Below are positions 33,955 through 48,418 of a stretch of DNA of 64,000 nt, in pieces. Within the stretch, counting starts at the first letter, position 1. Each line of letters opens with the position of its first letter. The position numbers were made by a program, and so were the translations under genes. The notes under the pieces were generated by a model that saw nothing but the letters and a program-made list of their open reading frames with translations, was not told the origin of the DNA and did no database searches. The stretch spans positions 332,265,298-332,329,297 of the forward strand of contig CM060912.1 in NCBI GenBank assembly GCA_030737875.1. The letters run 5' to 3'. This stretch comes from Allium sativum. Its lineage: Eukaryota > Streptophyta > Magnoliopsida > Asparagales > Amaryllidaceae.

Positions 33955-36341
33955 AATAAATCATTGATTCCTTCTATCAAACTGATAAGGTGCATGAAGT
34001 GTTTTCCTTAATATTATAAGGAATATATATTACGGTGAATGAAGAATAATGGTTTACATCAGTAAATGGTTTAAAAGGGGAATGATAATGACCTATTATA
34101 AATAAATAACATTAATGAAAATGTTGTATAATAGGTAGACTTGTCCAAGGGACAAGTGAATATTATAACTTTGGTTATAATAAACTAGTAAGGGAATGGG
34201 ATAACTGGTGAATTGAGATAAGGGACACTTAATTGTAAATTAAGTAATCAATAAAAAGGAAAACCTGAAACCAATTAAGAAAAGGAGGAAAATATATTGT
34301 ACTTAATTATAAATTAATTAATTCGTAAACTTAGAGGTCTGAAACCCGTTGATAAGAATAACATGTTCAGACTTGCCCTAGGGACAAGGGGAAATTATAA
34401 CATAGGTTATAATAAATGGGTAGAGAAACTTATTAATGGACCTTAGTTGATAGAAGTAAGTTAATAAGTAAACAACGATAAGTTATATTAACAATGTAAA
34501 GTGGAATTATGATTAAATTAGAAAGGGTGAGGAAAACTTATGAAATGAAATAAGTTATATTTAATCATAAATGGTAAGTGATATGTTAATTGGAAAACAT
34601 GTGAATCGAGATAAACTTAATTACATATTAAGTGAAACATGTTAGTGTAATGATGAAATCAAACAAGAAAATAAAAGAGATTGTGTACTACAGACCTTAG
34701 GCCACAATCTGGAGAATAACATGTTGTGGGCTTATTAATAAACTTAAATGGGTTAAGTTATAACTGAAATTAATAAGCAAGAGGAACTTGGTAATTTATG
34801 AAGAATTCAATGTGAATGGGAATAATCAAGTTAAAGGGAAACCTAGTAAGGAAAAGCAAGAGCATAAAATAATGTTTAGACATAGTGTTTAACAACTTAA
34901 TAAAGTGAGGCGCTTGAACCAATCTGTACCTTTGAGGGTGAATAACCCAACGGGTAGACCATCAAGGTGTTATAAGGCACGAGGGGAGCACACATTCATT
35001 TGATTGTTCTGACGGCTCCAAAGGACTAGAAGGGGAAACACGCGGTTTCCTAAGGTACATAAGGTGCTCCTAGTAGTCCTCTGTGCGGTGACAGATGTCT
35101 TAGCCTGTGCTCGCAGAGGTTGGGTCTGCGCGTAACTACTAGGTGGGTGGGCCTTGACTGCAGAAGTAGCTATGCAGTCAAAATGTTGTGACGCGGTGAC
35201 ACCAGGGTGATTCGGGGGTTGTCTCAACGGGGAGGCAAAGGGTCACAACCGACAAGGATAGTAAATCGTCAGAAAACTGTCATCGACAGCCCTTGGGATG
35301 CGAAAAGACTAGAGCTAAACCCAAGATACCATTCATCCTTCATTATCGGGGTAAGGGGTTGAGGGGAGTTGCCAAATGGATGTTTAGATTGTTTATTATT
35401 AGGGGCATGTCGCTTAGCTCTTGTAGTCTTTACTAGTTGAGGGAGGAACCTAGGTGGGGCCATAGCCACCGTGAAAACAGACCCTAGGAATATCTGCAGA
35501 GGCTCTTAAAGACGGGTCTGTACAGTTACAGAAAATCTCCCGACCGAGTTCCGTGTTTCTTATATCGCTCTGCCATGGAACTCGGTGCACATTAGAAGAC
35601 GTGCGATTGAGCTATAATTGAAGATACGTATGGTGGGCAGTCTAGATACATGCATGTCGTCTCTGGGTGGTGTATCGTAGACTTGAGGGCATTACTCTGG
35701 TATGAATTCTGATTCGAACAAAGTTGGCAGTCCATGCGTTTGTGTAACATAGTAATGACAGATATATGCGGGATGTAACATTGTTATATAGAGATCTGTA
35801 TGTCACTACGGCGTAGGATAAGGGACTGCGTATATCTCGATAGTGTTATGGTGGAGACCGTGCGAGTGGGGTACCATGTGTTGTACCTTAATATCAGGGG
35901 TGGCTACATATATACTATATTAGGTTAATCCACCGGGAAGTAAATGATACGACATGTGTGTCAGCCTTGAGTTCTGATAACCCAATAATCTAATATATAA
36001 GATAACATGATTAAACATTATATGTACGATTATCCAAAGTGTATAGTTTAAATCCAGTCACCAGAACTTGTGTTCTGACCCCCTCCTCATAACATACTCG
36101 CAGGTTAGATTTGTGGCAGCGGTATAATAGCTTTGGATACTGGTTAGGCAGTATTAATAATACGGTAAGACTATGTTTTGATTATACTATATTTTATCTA
36201 TTCCGCTATTAGATATTTTCTGAGCTCTGACATATTTTATGTCTCTGTCTTTTCTGCAGGATACCACAGCAAACCAATCCGAGTTTCGATGGATTGGAAT
36301 TCTGAAAAAAAATTCGGTCCGTCGGAATTTGGGTTGTCACA
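33955..36341 (+). repeat. Family C-related LTR fragment, forward
   Basis: 33955-34915 is the reverse complement of about 32215-31250 (for example GGTGCATGAAGTGTTTTCCT and CCACAATCTGGAGAATAACA). It ends GGGTTGTCACA at 36341, an LTR end. The stretch 34920-36340 differs from the reversed LTR, so this is a related subfamily. Its start is missing and it follows the reversed LTR with no internal DNA. GC-rich parts (34950-35600) have only antisense frames without domains. Confidence 0.7.
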
Positions 36342-37240
36342 GATGAAACATAAGCAAAAAAAGATGGAAATAGATATAGTTGACCTTAAAGGAAAAAAGG
36401 GTTACGAACCATAATTTCGACCAACTTCTGAATATTAAATTTTCCGAAATTTGAATAAAATTATTTGAAAGAATAAAATTCTATAATTCTTAATATAAAT
36501 TTTAAGCTAAGATTTTTTTAATTTGACTGATTATAACTTTAAAAGAAAGAGAGTTAATCATAGTTTACATTCTATATTAAATCGGATTAGCACTTTGATG
36601 AAATTAAAATAATATTTTAATATGGAAAATATCATTTTTGCATGCTATTTCAGGTGTAGACGAAATCAATTATATCGAATCTGAAATAGTGAATTATTGT
36701 AAGATTTTAAATTTCGTAGTAATTGGGCGATCCGTGTGATCGTTAGAACTTAAAACACTCGATGTAAAATAATAAAACCGTGCCTATAGAGATACACCTT
36801 TATCCCTAACCTATATCTCCTATCTTCTTTTCTATCTGTTGAAACATTTCTGGCCACCATTTCTCTTCTCTTTATTCTCTTTCATTAAAATTCAAAACAA
36901 TTCAAATACTAAAATAATAAAAAGACATCTTCAAGCTTGTTTGAAGGTTATCTTCAATTCTGTATTGTTGAGCCTGCGACATGAAATATAGGCATGACTG
37001 TTTTTCTAAGGATTCTAGGTTTTGATTATTCGAAGGTATAGATGTGGGGGGGGGGGGGTAGGGAAGAGATCACCGCTAGCATTATGGAGGTGAGACGCAG
37101 GTGTAGCTTGAGTTGTGAGAGATGTGGCACTAAAATGAGGTGATTGATGTTTCACAATAGCAGTGGACGAAGGCAGGGCTCGTGATTTTATTTTGGGGTG
37201 CGGACTGGATAAGCTGATGGAAAAAGGATGGAGGTGATAA
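36342..37240. other. Unassigned intergenic stretch
   Basis: AT-rich DNA with a 13-base G run at 37046-37058. No gene or known repeat recognised. Confidence 0.5.
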
Positions 37241-37725
37241 CAGGGATGTCAATGGATACCCGAAAAATCCGAAATTCATCAGCATCCGTATTCGAAAAGA
37301 AGATAAATATCAGATATCTAAAAAAAGGGTGCGGATACGGATACGTAGATATCTGTATTCGAAAATTATCCATTCGATTTTTTACATTATGCTCAAGTTT
37401 ATGAGTATTTAGTACAATAATTGAGATTTATTTATTGTTTTACTGAGTCGAAGGTTTATACTATATGCACTAAATGCATACTATTTAGTCAAATCCATTC
37501 AACTTCATCATACAGGTTTATTTTTAATGCTTTTGTGATCAATAAAACTGAAAAAAAATTATGTTAAACTAGACATTTTCATTATATTTCTTGATTTATC
37601 AATCGTTGGCAGATAGGATATCCGATATCCAACCGCGTCCACGGATATGGATATCCAAAAATGATTTCGGATGCGAATACGGATATAGCATTAACCGTAT
37701 CCGAAAGTATCCGTTAACAACCCTA
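37241..37725. mobile_element. hAT-type MITE, 485 bp
   Basis: Ends CAGGGATGTCAATGG and, inverted, TAGGGTTGTTAACGG. Flanked by GGTGATAA (37233-37240) and GTTGATAA (37726-37733), an 8-bp duplication with one mismatch. Subterminal GGATAT/ATATCC repeats at both ends are typical of hAT relatives. No transposase. Confidence 0.82.
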
Positions 37726-39389
37726 GTTGATAATGGGGAGTGCAATGATGTGGTCAAATCTTGGTTTAGTAAAGGTGGAGGGAGAGAGGGAAAAGAAGGA
37801 GAATGCATCGACTGTGGAGGAAATCACTGCTAGAACAACAGTGAGTCCGTGAGTTCGTAGGAAATGTCAATGATATACACTTCAGTGGCTACAACGACCT
37901 CCAACGCCTTCAACGGCTAATTCCCAAAGGCCTCCAATGATTAATTTGAATATTAATCCAGAAAATAACTTCCGTTGGTAGCCAATAGAAGCCGATGTCA
38001 ATATGCCATTGGCGGTCATTGGAAGGGTCTGTTGCTATATATTGTATGTTTAGTAGTGGATGCTACAACACTTGAGCATGGATTTGAATATTTAGGAAAG
38101 AAGATCTAAATGAGCATTAATGTTAATTAACTTACGCACACTTATATATAACTCATACGAGGTCAGAGTCGAACGTCATTTGTCATGTTGAACTTGTATA
38201 TTGAAATATGCATTCTGGAATCAAAGTAGTGAAATTTTGAGTCTTCTTGAATTTATGTTAAAATTAAACAACCATTTGATTTTAGCTTAAATCAAATCGC
38301 TTTGGCAATAACTAAAATCAATGTGAGTTTCTTGTGACTTATATTTTTATCTGTAATAAATTTATTGATTTTTTGACATATATATTTTATATAAGTTAAA
38401 TAATTAGATTTTAGTTTTGAAATTTAAGTTAACACTAACATTTTGATATAACTACTAGTTGACACCCTTCATTGGAATTAAATTATTTTATTTTTGGTTG
38501 ATTGCTTATTGATATATGTTTGACTATTAAATTAAAATTTTAATTAAAATTATTGTGTTGAATTTAAAATGAGTTAAGTGAATTGTCAATTCATTGTAAT
38601 GGATTTTACATGAAATAAAAGTATGTTGATTTACATAAAATAATAGTTGTAAATGAAATAACAATAATCGATTTACGATTGTTATTATGTTTATATATTT
38701 TTATGAATTATTATTACATTTGCTCATTTTTATGAATTGTTCATTTATTTTGACATCATCCATGTTATAACACTGCAATGTATGACATTTTATACTAGAT
38801 GTAGTAATTCTTACGAAGAGGTTGAATGTCAATGTTGAATATCATCATAAACCTCAAAGTTGTAAATTAAGCAATGTGTTTGGACATTCGACACTATAAT
38901 GTCGATTAAAGTCTGTGGGGAATTGGATTCCGAAAAAGATTGTAAACTGATCTAATGTATATAGTAATAATTAAGACATAACATTGTCAATGGATGCAAC
39001 CAATACTAATATTTGCATAAATACTGATATTAGCACAGGAAATGGAGATGCCAAGAAACACATTGACAATGTTTAGTGGAAATAGACAAATTAATATTTT
39101 ATTAGATGCAACAAAAAATCTATGCAACAAATGATGCTTACAAAACTACTATGGAAATTAGTAACTATGAATTGACGAATGTGGAAAATACATGCAATAA
39201 TACATAATGATGTAACAACAAGTGTACTGTAACAACTACTGACTCACTTGCATAGAAACAAAATGATATTATTAACGTACATACCCTAAAGAAAATAATG
39301 CTAATTATGTGAATATATTTAGACCAATTTCATGTTGCAATAATATATATAAGTGCATTACTAAAATCCTTGCAAGCAGATTTTAACCT
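37726..39389. other. Unassigned AT-rich stretch
   Basis: Nothing supportable as a gene; frames are short and broken. Confidence 0.5.
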
Positions 39390-40110
39390 ATACTGCCATC
39401 TACCATATCAGTGAACCAGACTGCTTTCTTGCCCAAGAGAAATATTCTTAACAATGTACTCTTAGCACATGAATTATTAAAATGGTATAAAACTAACTAG
39501 TAATATTTCACCTAGAGTTATGCTTAAACTAGGTATTAGGAAGGCTTTAGATACTCTTTAATGGAAATCCATAACTAGAATTCTCAACTATATGAACTTT
39601 TCACCTTGTTTAATGCCTAGATCTATGTTTCCATTAGTACTGCTAACTTCTAGGTGAATGTTAATGGCAGTGCAGTTAGTTAATTTGCAAGTAAACAAGA
39701 TATTAAGCAAGGAGATCCTATCTCTACATATATTTTTATAATCATAATGGAGCTTCTTACTAGAATGCTTGATGATCTCGTTGACAAAAAGCAATTTGAC
39801 TTACACCCAAGGTGTAGGAACCCGATAATTACATCACTTTGGTTTGCGGATGATTCGATTGTTTTTTTGCAAACCTATTAACAACACTCTCAAAGATATC
39901 ATGCACACACTTGAGAAATTTTATGAGATGACTGGACTACAAATCAATTTGGATAAACCTGAGTTTACGTCATCTGGAGTTTCTCATGCTGGCATAACTT
40001 AGATTCAATCCATAACTAGGCTTAGGCACTATGACATAACTATAAATTATCTTGGTTTGCCATTAGCTACATCGAGAATGATATTATTAACGTACATCCA
40101 AGAGGGACTC
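39390..40110 (+). pseudogene. LINE (L1-type) reverse transcriptase fragment
   Basis: In one frame: ISVNQTAFLPKRNILNNVLL (39405 on), KQDIKQGDPIS (RT block, about 39696-39725) and WFADDSIVF (catalytic FADD, 39843-39854). In another frame, NYLGLPLATSRM (from 40045). These are successive blocks of plant non-LTR retrotransposon reverse transcriptase. Many stops and at least one frameshift interrupt it. The endonuclease domain and RNase H end are not present nearby. An old dead fragment. Confidence 0.85.
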
Positions 40111-42294
40111 AAATACATAAAATTTACATATGATCATTGAAATTTTAGCCCATAACAGTTGTATTTTCTTTTTTGTTAGTCTCTTATAGGCATTGATATA
40201 CCATGTATGCTTCATTTGCTTTTGTTGTTGTTTCTCTCTTTGTTCCTATGTAATCATCTTTGGTACATCAATAAAGTGGTAGACGTCTACTCAACCCTAT
40301 CGGCTATGCCAAATAAAAGTAAATGGACTTTGTCTACCCCCTAGCACTTGAATTACTAAACCAAAAAAATTAGACAAATGTTTAAACAACAATAAACATG
40401 AAGCTTAAAAATTGGTTTCCAATAAAACAATAAATGTCCCAACATTCATAATCTTGAACCTTAAGCTCATTTTTGCATAATATTTATATGACAAAATAAA
40501 TGTAACTTGAATCAAAGGTTGCAGCATATCCTCAACCAAATTGTTCATAGTTATTTGTCAGAAAAGGGTACATCCAATAGCATATTTGCAAGAACAAATG
40601 TACATAAGAATTCAAGAATAATAGACTACATAAGAAATGCAAAATGGGTGTAATAAGTGGAACACTTGCGCTAGAATCAAACAATCACCAATATAGTGGT
40701 TTTGCAACGAAGCAATTCTCGACAAATAAAAATGAGCTAAATCAAGAACATTGTCAACCAGCACCAAAATCCTCAGGAAAGGAAACTATCTAAGAAGATA
40801 AGCATATTCAAATGATCACTCCCCAAAATGGAAGTGATAATTAGAATGAAGGTTCAAGTTCACTAGTAATCTGTATATCAAAAGCATTCGTTGGAATATT
40901 ATTAGCTGGTTGATTGTTTATACTAAGTTATTATGATCATCTAATTTCCCCACCATTGAAGATTAGGAGGTGCAAGCCGTAAGAGCAACTTGCGTAATTC
41001 CATGTAGTCAGTGGATTCATTTGGGTTGGTCAACAGAGCATTGTCTATGATCAAGCCAACCAAAAAAATCACGTTAGCTGATATATGGTCATCTCTCTTC
41101 TCTGAAAGTGGAATGGAGTAGACTTTGGTCTCAATTACCGTAGTAGTAGTAAAATGATGATCAATTTGGATGTATCATAACTTTAGTATAAGTGAAAGCT
41201 TCGCTCAATCCGTAGCTCTAACATGTGTGAGGAATTGACTTTATTCAATGATGATGAATAGCCATGTCTAGAGTAGAGCAACACCAAAACTATAAAAATA
41301 ATATAACCACCAAATATAGTGCAGTGGCATTCTTGTAAATATAAAACACTACAATAAATTGGCCTCCATAGCATCTCAGCTTAGTCCGCAAAAACTTCAA
41401 CAAGTATGAAGTTATATGGATCCATTTCATAAACCTATTTCTCAAAACTAGCTTACATCAAATGCATATCGTTGTCACATAGGTAAAAAACAATATGTTT
41501 TTCGAAATACGTTTAACTAAAATATGAAATCAAAATTGTTCTTCATGATCCTAATTAGAAAGTAAATGAGACTAGAAGTAAAATTGAAACCAAGAAAAGC
41601 TTTGTATGATAAGTAACATGCATTATTCAAAATTATTAAGTCAAAATAATTTTTAGTAGAAATGGGATTTGAGAAAGGGTAAAATGTTAGTTCTAAGTTC
41701 GGTTCTTGAAAAGTGAGAAAGGAGGAAGAAAAGTGGTTGTTGTGTCTTACTTTTTGCAGTCATTACCAATGGGTCATTATTTCAAAATGCGCTAGTTGGC
41801 ATCTTTTATGAATCTACCTATTGTATTTGCCAAAATATATAATAATGTATGACAATCTCATTTGCGTACGATTTTCACATTCACATTCATAAGCACTAAC
41901 AACAAAAACTCAATGATACGCTTAAACCATCGTTCAGATACAACCAACCAATGCTAGTTTACACTACAATAAATAATAACTTACAATAAGACCAAATAAA
42001 TATTACATTTTAGTAACCTAAATAATATAATCAACCTATCAGGATACCTAGCAGCATAATCAACTCCTTCATTCGGGTATTTTCCTAACCACAACAATTT
42101 TTTTTTGGAAATTAATACAGTGAAAAACTATTATAAAACGAAATACGAAGCTACTACAAATTGACTATGAAAACATAATTGTCATATGTTGAACATGAAG
42201 CAACTATCATAAGTCAATAGTGAAGGAATATTGCAGGTTGAATATGACGTAATTGTCGCAAGTTTAACATTAATGGGCCATTGTAAATAATAGT
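40111..42294. other. Unassigned stretch right of the LINE fragment
   Basis: AT-rich. The first few hundred bases may be the LINE 3' tail (an AATAAAG-type signal near 40270), but no boundary is visible. No gene recognised. Confidence 0.45.
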
Positions 42295-42601
42295 AGTAAC
42301 AACCCGGAAAACCAGAACCAATTTAAAAATTTGTTTTAAGGAAACTTTGTTAGAAACTGCGTCAGAATTTAAAAATTTCATTTTTAAATTAAATTATTTG
42401 ATTAAAAAAAGGTTTTTAAATAAAATTATGATGCTATTGATGAGATTTATTAATATATGCTGATAGGTTGATTTAAAATGATATGTAGATCCTAAATGAA
42501 ATAAATTATTACAACGTACATGTGTCTATCTTTAACCGTCCTCTTTAATACTTTCCTTGTATATTCAAAGTGTAACGTTCATTAATTTATTTATTTTGAA
42601 A
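42295..42601 (+). repeat. Start fragment of a family A LTR, forward
   Basis: AGTAACAACCCGGAAAACC matches the LTR start TGTAACAACCCG with one base changed, then AT-rich homology for about 300 bases until the next reversed copy. Confidence 0.65.
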
Positions 42602-43485
42602 TGTGTGATGACCGCAAACTCCTGTTCCACGGAAGCAAGGATAATCAGTGGAATATAACACATAAACAATAACAGCAGAATAGAAATATATCATTACACC
42701 AGATAATGTACAATAAATTACACTTGAACAAATATAATCATCAGAGTTACACAATATAACTGGATCATACTTAGTACAAAATACAGTTTCAGCTTTATAT
42801 AAAATGTCTACAGCAGAATCAAACATAACATACATAACAAAGTCTGAACATCATAATAGAAATGATAGAATCCATCTTCAGCTCCATAGCTATCTAGAAT
42901 GAGCCTGCCAAAATCTGAATACAAGGCTGCCCATATAGAAAATAGGGGCACCCGAGTTTGCAAGTGAAACAAACTACGAGTCAGTCATGGGACTGGTATG
43001 AGACATCTTACTTAACTGATTTAACAATAAGGTCAATCACAGGACCATGCCGCTAATGCAGAACGGGTTTACTCCATTGTATTGCCAGTGCACAAATAAA
43101 GTAAATCATTTAAACGACGCAATTCTTTTCATAGAAAACGAAGCCATTATAAGACCCAGGTCCCATCACACAATGCAATGCAAGCAGGAGGATAGAGTTT
43201 TACCTTATAATGGCCAAAATATGCTTGATACGTATAAATCAAAATCATTTGATATTATTACTAGTGCATACATGTTTCAAAAAAAAAAAATAGTCATAAT
43301 CTATCAATCATAGACGGCATGGGTACCATATATCATGTCGCCACATATAGGTTTACAATCAAAACCGCACATGTCGTATTGGGAGTTGGATTTCCATCAT
43401 GAACCAATGCAAGGGATCATCCTTACTGACTTCGAGACAATTTAGCCCATGTCTCAGGCAAGTACTCAGTCAAGCCTTTGAATCA
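42602..43485 (-). repeat. Family A LTR copy 1, reversed, U5 side only (divergent)
   Basis: Starts TGTGTGATGACCG. Carries the shared landmarks ATAGGGGCACCC.GAGTTT, GTCAGTCATGGGACTGGT and AAGACCCAGGTCCCATCACA, then stops where copy 2 begins. Confidence 0.75.
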
Positions 43486-45103
43486 TGTAATAATAAGGAA
43501 TTTCGCTCGATCTGAATCGATCGCTAAACCGACCAAGACCGTTCGAAACCCCTGATTGTTTTGCGAACACGACAAATCGGAACGCAAACAGAAGAACATT
43601 TCATTGCTTATTACAACAATTACACCAGAATACAAGAATATTACAGAGTATGAATAAATATTACACAGAAAATATCGGTGGTTACAATACATTACATAGC
43701 AGCGGAAAATAATACAATACATAACTGAAAGTAATACACGGATACAGAGCTTTCCGAATATCGCCTCAGCTGTAAATCAGGATCCCGTGAATATAAATCT
43801 GCAAACCCAAAACTACTAGCTGCCCGTGTCAAAATAAGGGCACCCAGAGTTTAGGTTAAAACAATAAACTCCAGGTCAGTCATGTGACTGGTGTGAGAAC
43901 TAAAACAGTTATTAATTTTTATTTTAAAGTTAGGTAAATCAAGGGACCATGTCGTATAACACAGAATGGGTTTCCTCCCAAGAATACCAGTGCATAAAAC
44001 AACAGCGCAATGCTAAATAAAGAACAATGAAGCTATTATAAGACCCAGGTCCCATCACACAATGCAGCACAAGCCGGAGGATAGGGTTTTACCATATAAT
44101 AGCCGAAAAATTCTTGATACGCTAAATTTCATGTTTTATTATTACTATAAGTGTATAGTGCCAAAACAATTTCAATCATAAGTATCAATCATAGACGGCA
44201 TAAGTGCCCCATACCACTATGTCTCCATATATAGGTTTACAACTAAAACTGCAAAGTCGCGTATTGGAAATTGGATTTCCATTTGTGAACCGAGGCAGGG
44301 GATCGTCCTCACCGAATTCGAGACTCTCTAGCCCGAGCCTCAGGCAAGCGCGCAGGCAAGCCTTGGATCGTCAGGGTCGGTCCACCAATGTGGATTATTA
44401 TGCCTGAACACTGTGTTTCCCCGCCCTTTGGGGGCGTAAATGAGCCAAATGACTCCATCGGCTCAACATAGTCACCGATATATCCGAGGTGCCTCGCAAT
44501 CCCACAACCACATAGGTGAAAATAATATAAATGTCAGGGATGGTAGGTCACTGACACCACCCTAGCTAGAAAGAAACGCATTCCCTCCCTGAGGTCCTCT
44601 CCCGTTTCTGGTTCACAACCGGGGTGTGAGGCTCGCGAATTAACGCTACACAAAGCTATGCCACAAAGGCAGTGCTTTGATCATCAACGACAAGACTCTG
44701 CTTTTCAATAGAAGCCTTGATCATTTGCATCTCAGCATGCCACATAGGCAAATCACTCCATGCAACCGATATCTATCAATCAAACAAAATGTTATCCAAT
44801 GCCAGACACACAGTCCATTTACAAGTCCGTTCTGGGTCTGAACGAAACCGGAGGCACCTTGTACCTCGCATATCCATCGATCTCCAAGTACGTTTGGATG
44901 ATCACCAACTGATTCCCTCCTCTTGGGTGTACAGCCCAATCAAGATCATTAGTAATTATCGAAACGATGTGAAGACCTCCGGTCTTCGACCACCGTCTTC
45001 ATCCTCGACACATCGTCGAATCAGTTATTCAGAATGGGATAATCCCGGTCTTTCTGAATAACTCGCGTATATAATAAACAAGTGTTACACAAACACAACA
45101 TAC
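43486..45103 (-). repeat. Family A LTR copy 2, reversed, first half
   Basis: Begins TGTAATAATAAGGAATTTCG and runs through the landmarks to ACACAACATAC, where it is cut by the composite insertion. It resumes at 57269. Confidence 0.8.
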
Positions 45104-47987
45104 TGTGACGAAAAAGAATTTCGCTCGGTCCGAACCAGTCGCTAAACCGACCCAGACCGTTCGAAACACCCTATCGTTTGAGAACACGACAAAATAGAAC
45201 GCATACAGGAGAACATTTCATTGTATATTACAACAATGCATCAGATTACAAGAATATACAGAGTATAAATGAATATTACACAGAAATATCAGAGATTTAA
45301 ATTACATTTAAATACATAGCAGCGGAAAATAATACAATGCACAACTGAAGGAGATATACGGATACAAAGCTTTCCGGATATCGTTCCAACTGTAAACCAG
45401 GATCCTGTGAATATAAATCTGCAAAACCAAAACTACTAGCTGCCCGTCTCGAAAATAGGGGCACCCAGAGTTTAGGTTAAAAAAATAAACTCCAGGTCAG
45501 TCATGGGACTGGTGTGAGAACTAAAACAGTTATTGATATTTATTTTTAAAGTTAGGTAAATCAAGGGACCACGCCGTATAACACGGAACGGGTTTCCTCC
45601 CAAGAATACCAGTGCATAAAACAAACAGCGCGATGCTAAATAAAGAAAAATGAAGCTGTTATAAGACCCAGGTCCCATCACACAATGCAACGCAGCCGAG
45701 GATAGGGTTTTCCCTTATAACAGCCAAAGAATGCTTGATACGTTTAAAACAAATCGTTTGATACTATTATAAGTGCATAGTGTATAAAACAATTTCAAAT
45801 CATAAGTATCAATCATAGACGACATAAGTGCCCCATCCCACTATGTCGCCATACTTGGCTCTACAATTAAAACCGCAGAATCATGTATTTGGAAATTGGG
45901 TTTCCATCTATGAACCGAGGCAAAAGATAGTCCTCAACCGATTCGAGACGCTCTAGCCCGCCCCTCAGGAATAGCCGCAACTGCCCCCTGGATCCTCAGG
46001 GCCGGTCCACCGATGTGGATTATTATGCCTGAACACTACGTCTCCCCACCCTATGGGGTGTAAGTGAGCCAACTAAATGACTCCATCGGTTCGAGAACGA
46101 CCGATCAATCCGAGGCGCCTCGCAACAGCAACAACCACATAAGTCAAACTCGTCAGGGCGTGTAAAACCACTGACGCCACTTTTTAGCTAGAAAGAAACG
46201 CATGCCCTCCCTGACGTCCTCTCCCTTTTTGGTTCATACCGGGTGTGAAACACGCGAAGTAAACGTTACACAAAGCTACACCACAAAGGCCTTGCTTTGA
46301 TCATCACCACAAGGCTTTGCTTTTCAACAGAAGCCTCGATCAATTGCCACTTAGGCATGCCACACAGGCAGTTCACTCCATGCGTTTGATATCCATCAAT
46401 ATATAACCCCTGAGCTCGTACGTCTCAGAGAAGGGCGTTAAGCAAGAGAATAAATTCTCCGCCGCCAAACAGATATATATTTAATAGAGATCAATCACAC
46501 GGACTAAAATCCAATGTCAGACACACAGTCCATTTGCAAGTCCGTTCTGGGTCTGAACGAAACCGGAGGCACCTAGTACCTCGCATATCCATCGATCTCC
46601 AAGTACGTCTGGACGATCACCAACTGTTTCCATCTTCTTGGGTGTACAACCCAATCAAGATCATCAGTAATCACCCAAACGACGTGAAGACTTCCGGTCT
46701 TCGACCATCGTCTTCATCTTCGACTTATCGTCGTATCAGTTATTCAGAATGGGATAAACCCGGTCTTTCCGAATAACTCGCGTATACTTTAAATAAGTGT
46801 TACACAAACACAACATACGCCTCATTCCAATTCATCAGTCACTAACCGTAAATTAATCAAGAGAATAATTCCCCAAATGTTAACCCCGAAGGCCGAAACC
46901 AACATCAGATCAATATCCAGAGAACCATTCTGCTTAGCTAACCGACAGTTAGTTTCTGATTTCACATTCACAGGGAAAGGTTCCCATTAATTTTATCCAA
47001 GATAAATTTCTTGAATTTATTCTTTAATCTATTTTTGAATATCAATTCAAAACTAGTCGGGATTAGCGAACCTTACCGAAGTAATCATTTGTTTTAATTT
47101 CCCTATCCCAACTTATTCATCCCATGAAGTAAAACTGGTATTATCTCATATCTAACACCACAGTGTTATCGGTAAATTCAATTACCATTTCACGTTCAAA
47201 TCTAATTAAAGATTTAACTATCACCTGGAGCAAAACTGGTGATACTCCATTCTCGATCATTTCAATCTAATTAAAGATTTATTAAAACTCCACCTAGTTT
47301 TAATCGTTAACTGGGTTAAAGAATCCGTGTCATTTAAAAACACAGTTCACGATAAACCCAAAATCACATTCATTAATTATCGGGTTAAAGAACGAGTGTT
47401 ATTTAAAACACTGTCCACGATAAACCCAAAAATCAATATCAATTCAATTCCAATTAAATATTATTTAATTGGTACACTTCGTTAAATCTAAACAAAAAGA
47501 TTTAATCTTTTCTCAACTGGGTTCAAGAACAGTGTTAGTGAAGACACCATTCACGACAAACCCAAATCACATTTGATATTCAATACAAGGCTCTGAATAG
47601 AAAATATACCGGCTTATATTCAATATCAAATTCTACGACTAACAAATATCGCATTGGAAATAACGATATATTTATATATATATCTTTCAAATTTCCATAA
47701 CAACATTTGTATAATCACGAAATCCAACATCGAAATATTCCGAAGACAATTTCGATTCAAATCCATTCCAATGCAATCATTGGAAATTTTGGTTATTTTC
47801 CAAAACCATTTCAAATTCAATTTATTTATTTAAAAATAAATAGAATTATAATTCTAGTTCAAAACTAGTTCATTTCGATAAAAATCTATTTTTATCTTTT
47901 CAAATATGGAGTTTTTCATCCCAATTCTTTCTAAATCATTTCTTATGATTTTACACAAATTATTACTATTTTTAAAAATTTTATCAA

Positions 47988-48242
47988 GGCCCGTACAGTC
48001 GATTTCCATCAATGGCCATCGAACTGCACTTACAGCGACCTTTTTCAAATTTGATTTGGACGTATCTCCAAATCCAACCGTTAGATTTTGAATTTCTAAT
48101 ATTCATTAGAAAGCTCTTTTCGATACGAACCCAACGGTTCCGGTTTTAGGAGAATCCGACGGTCGGATCTCCCGTAATGTCCGTTTGAAATAAATGGTCG
48201 AAATTCACGAACTGCCGCGGCGCGGCGCGTTCTATTCAGGCC
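47988..48242 (-). repeat. Conserved island of the family A LTR (reversed)
   Basis: Same block as 13781-14035, followed by a (TA)n palindromic run. Confidence 0.85.
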
Positions 48243-48418
48243 ATTATATTATATATATAATATATATAATATATATTTCGTCGATTTCTACTTAAAACGA
48301 ATTATATAAATAGTTTTAAATTCGTTTCAAAAGCAATTTCAACTTCCATTTCAATTCAAATCAAAATTGAATTCTTCTTTATAAATTCGTTTTAAAATTC
48401 ATTTCTATTCAATTCAAT

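Noticed and set aside
32160..34020. Simple perfect palindrome centred near 33950
   Set aside because: The forward arm matches 32215-31250, not the DNA next to the junction, so it is a pair of offset LTR copies and not one perfect palindrome.
34970..35469. Antisense frames in the GC-richer part of the forward family C LTR
   Set aside because: No domain, and no counterpart in the reversed LTR.
45472..45690. 72-codon minus-strand frame, identical at 54891-55109
   Set aside because: Identity reflects recent duplication of the LTR, not selection; other LTR copies break the frame.
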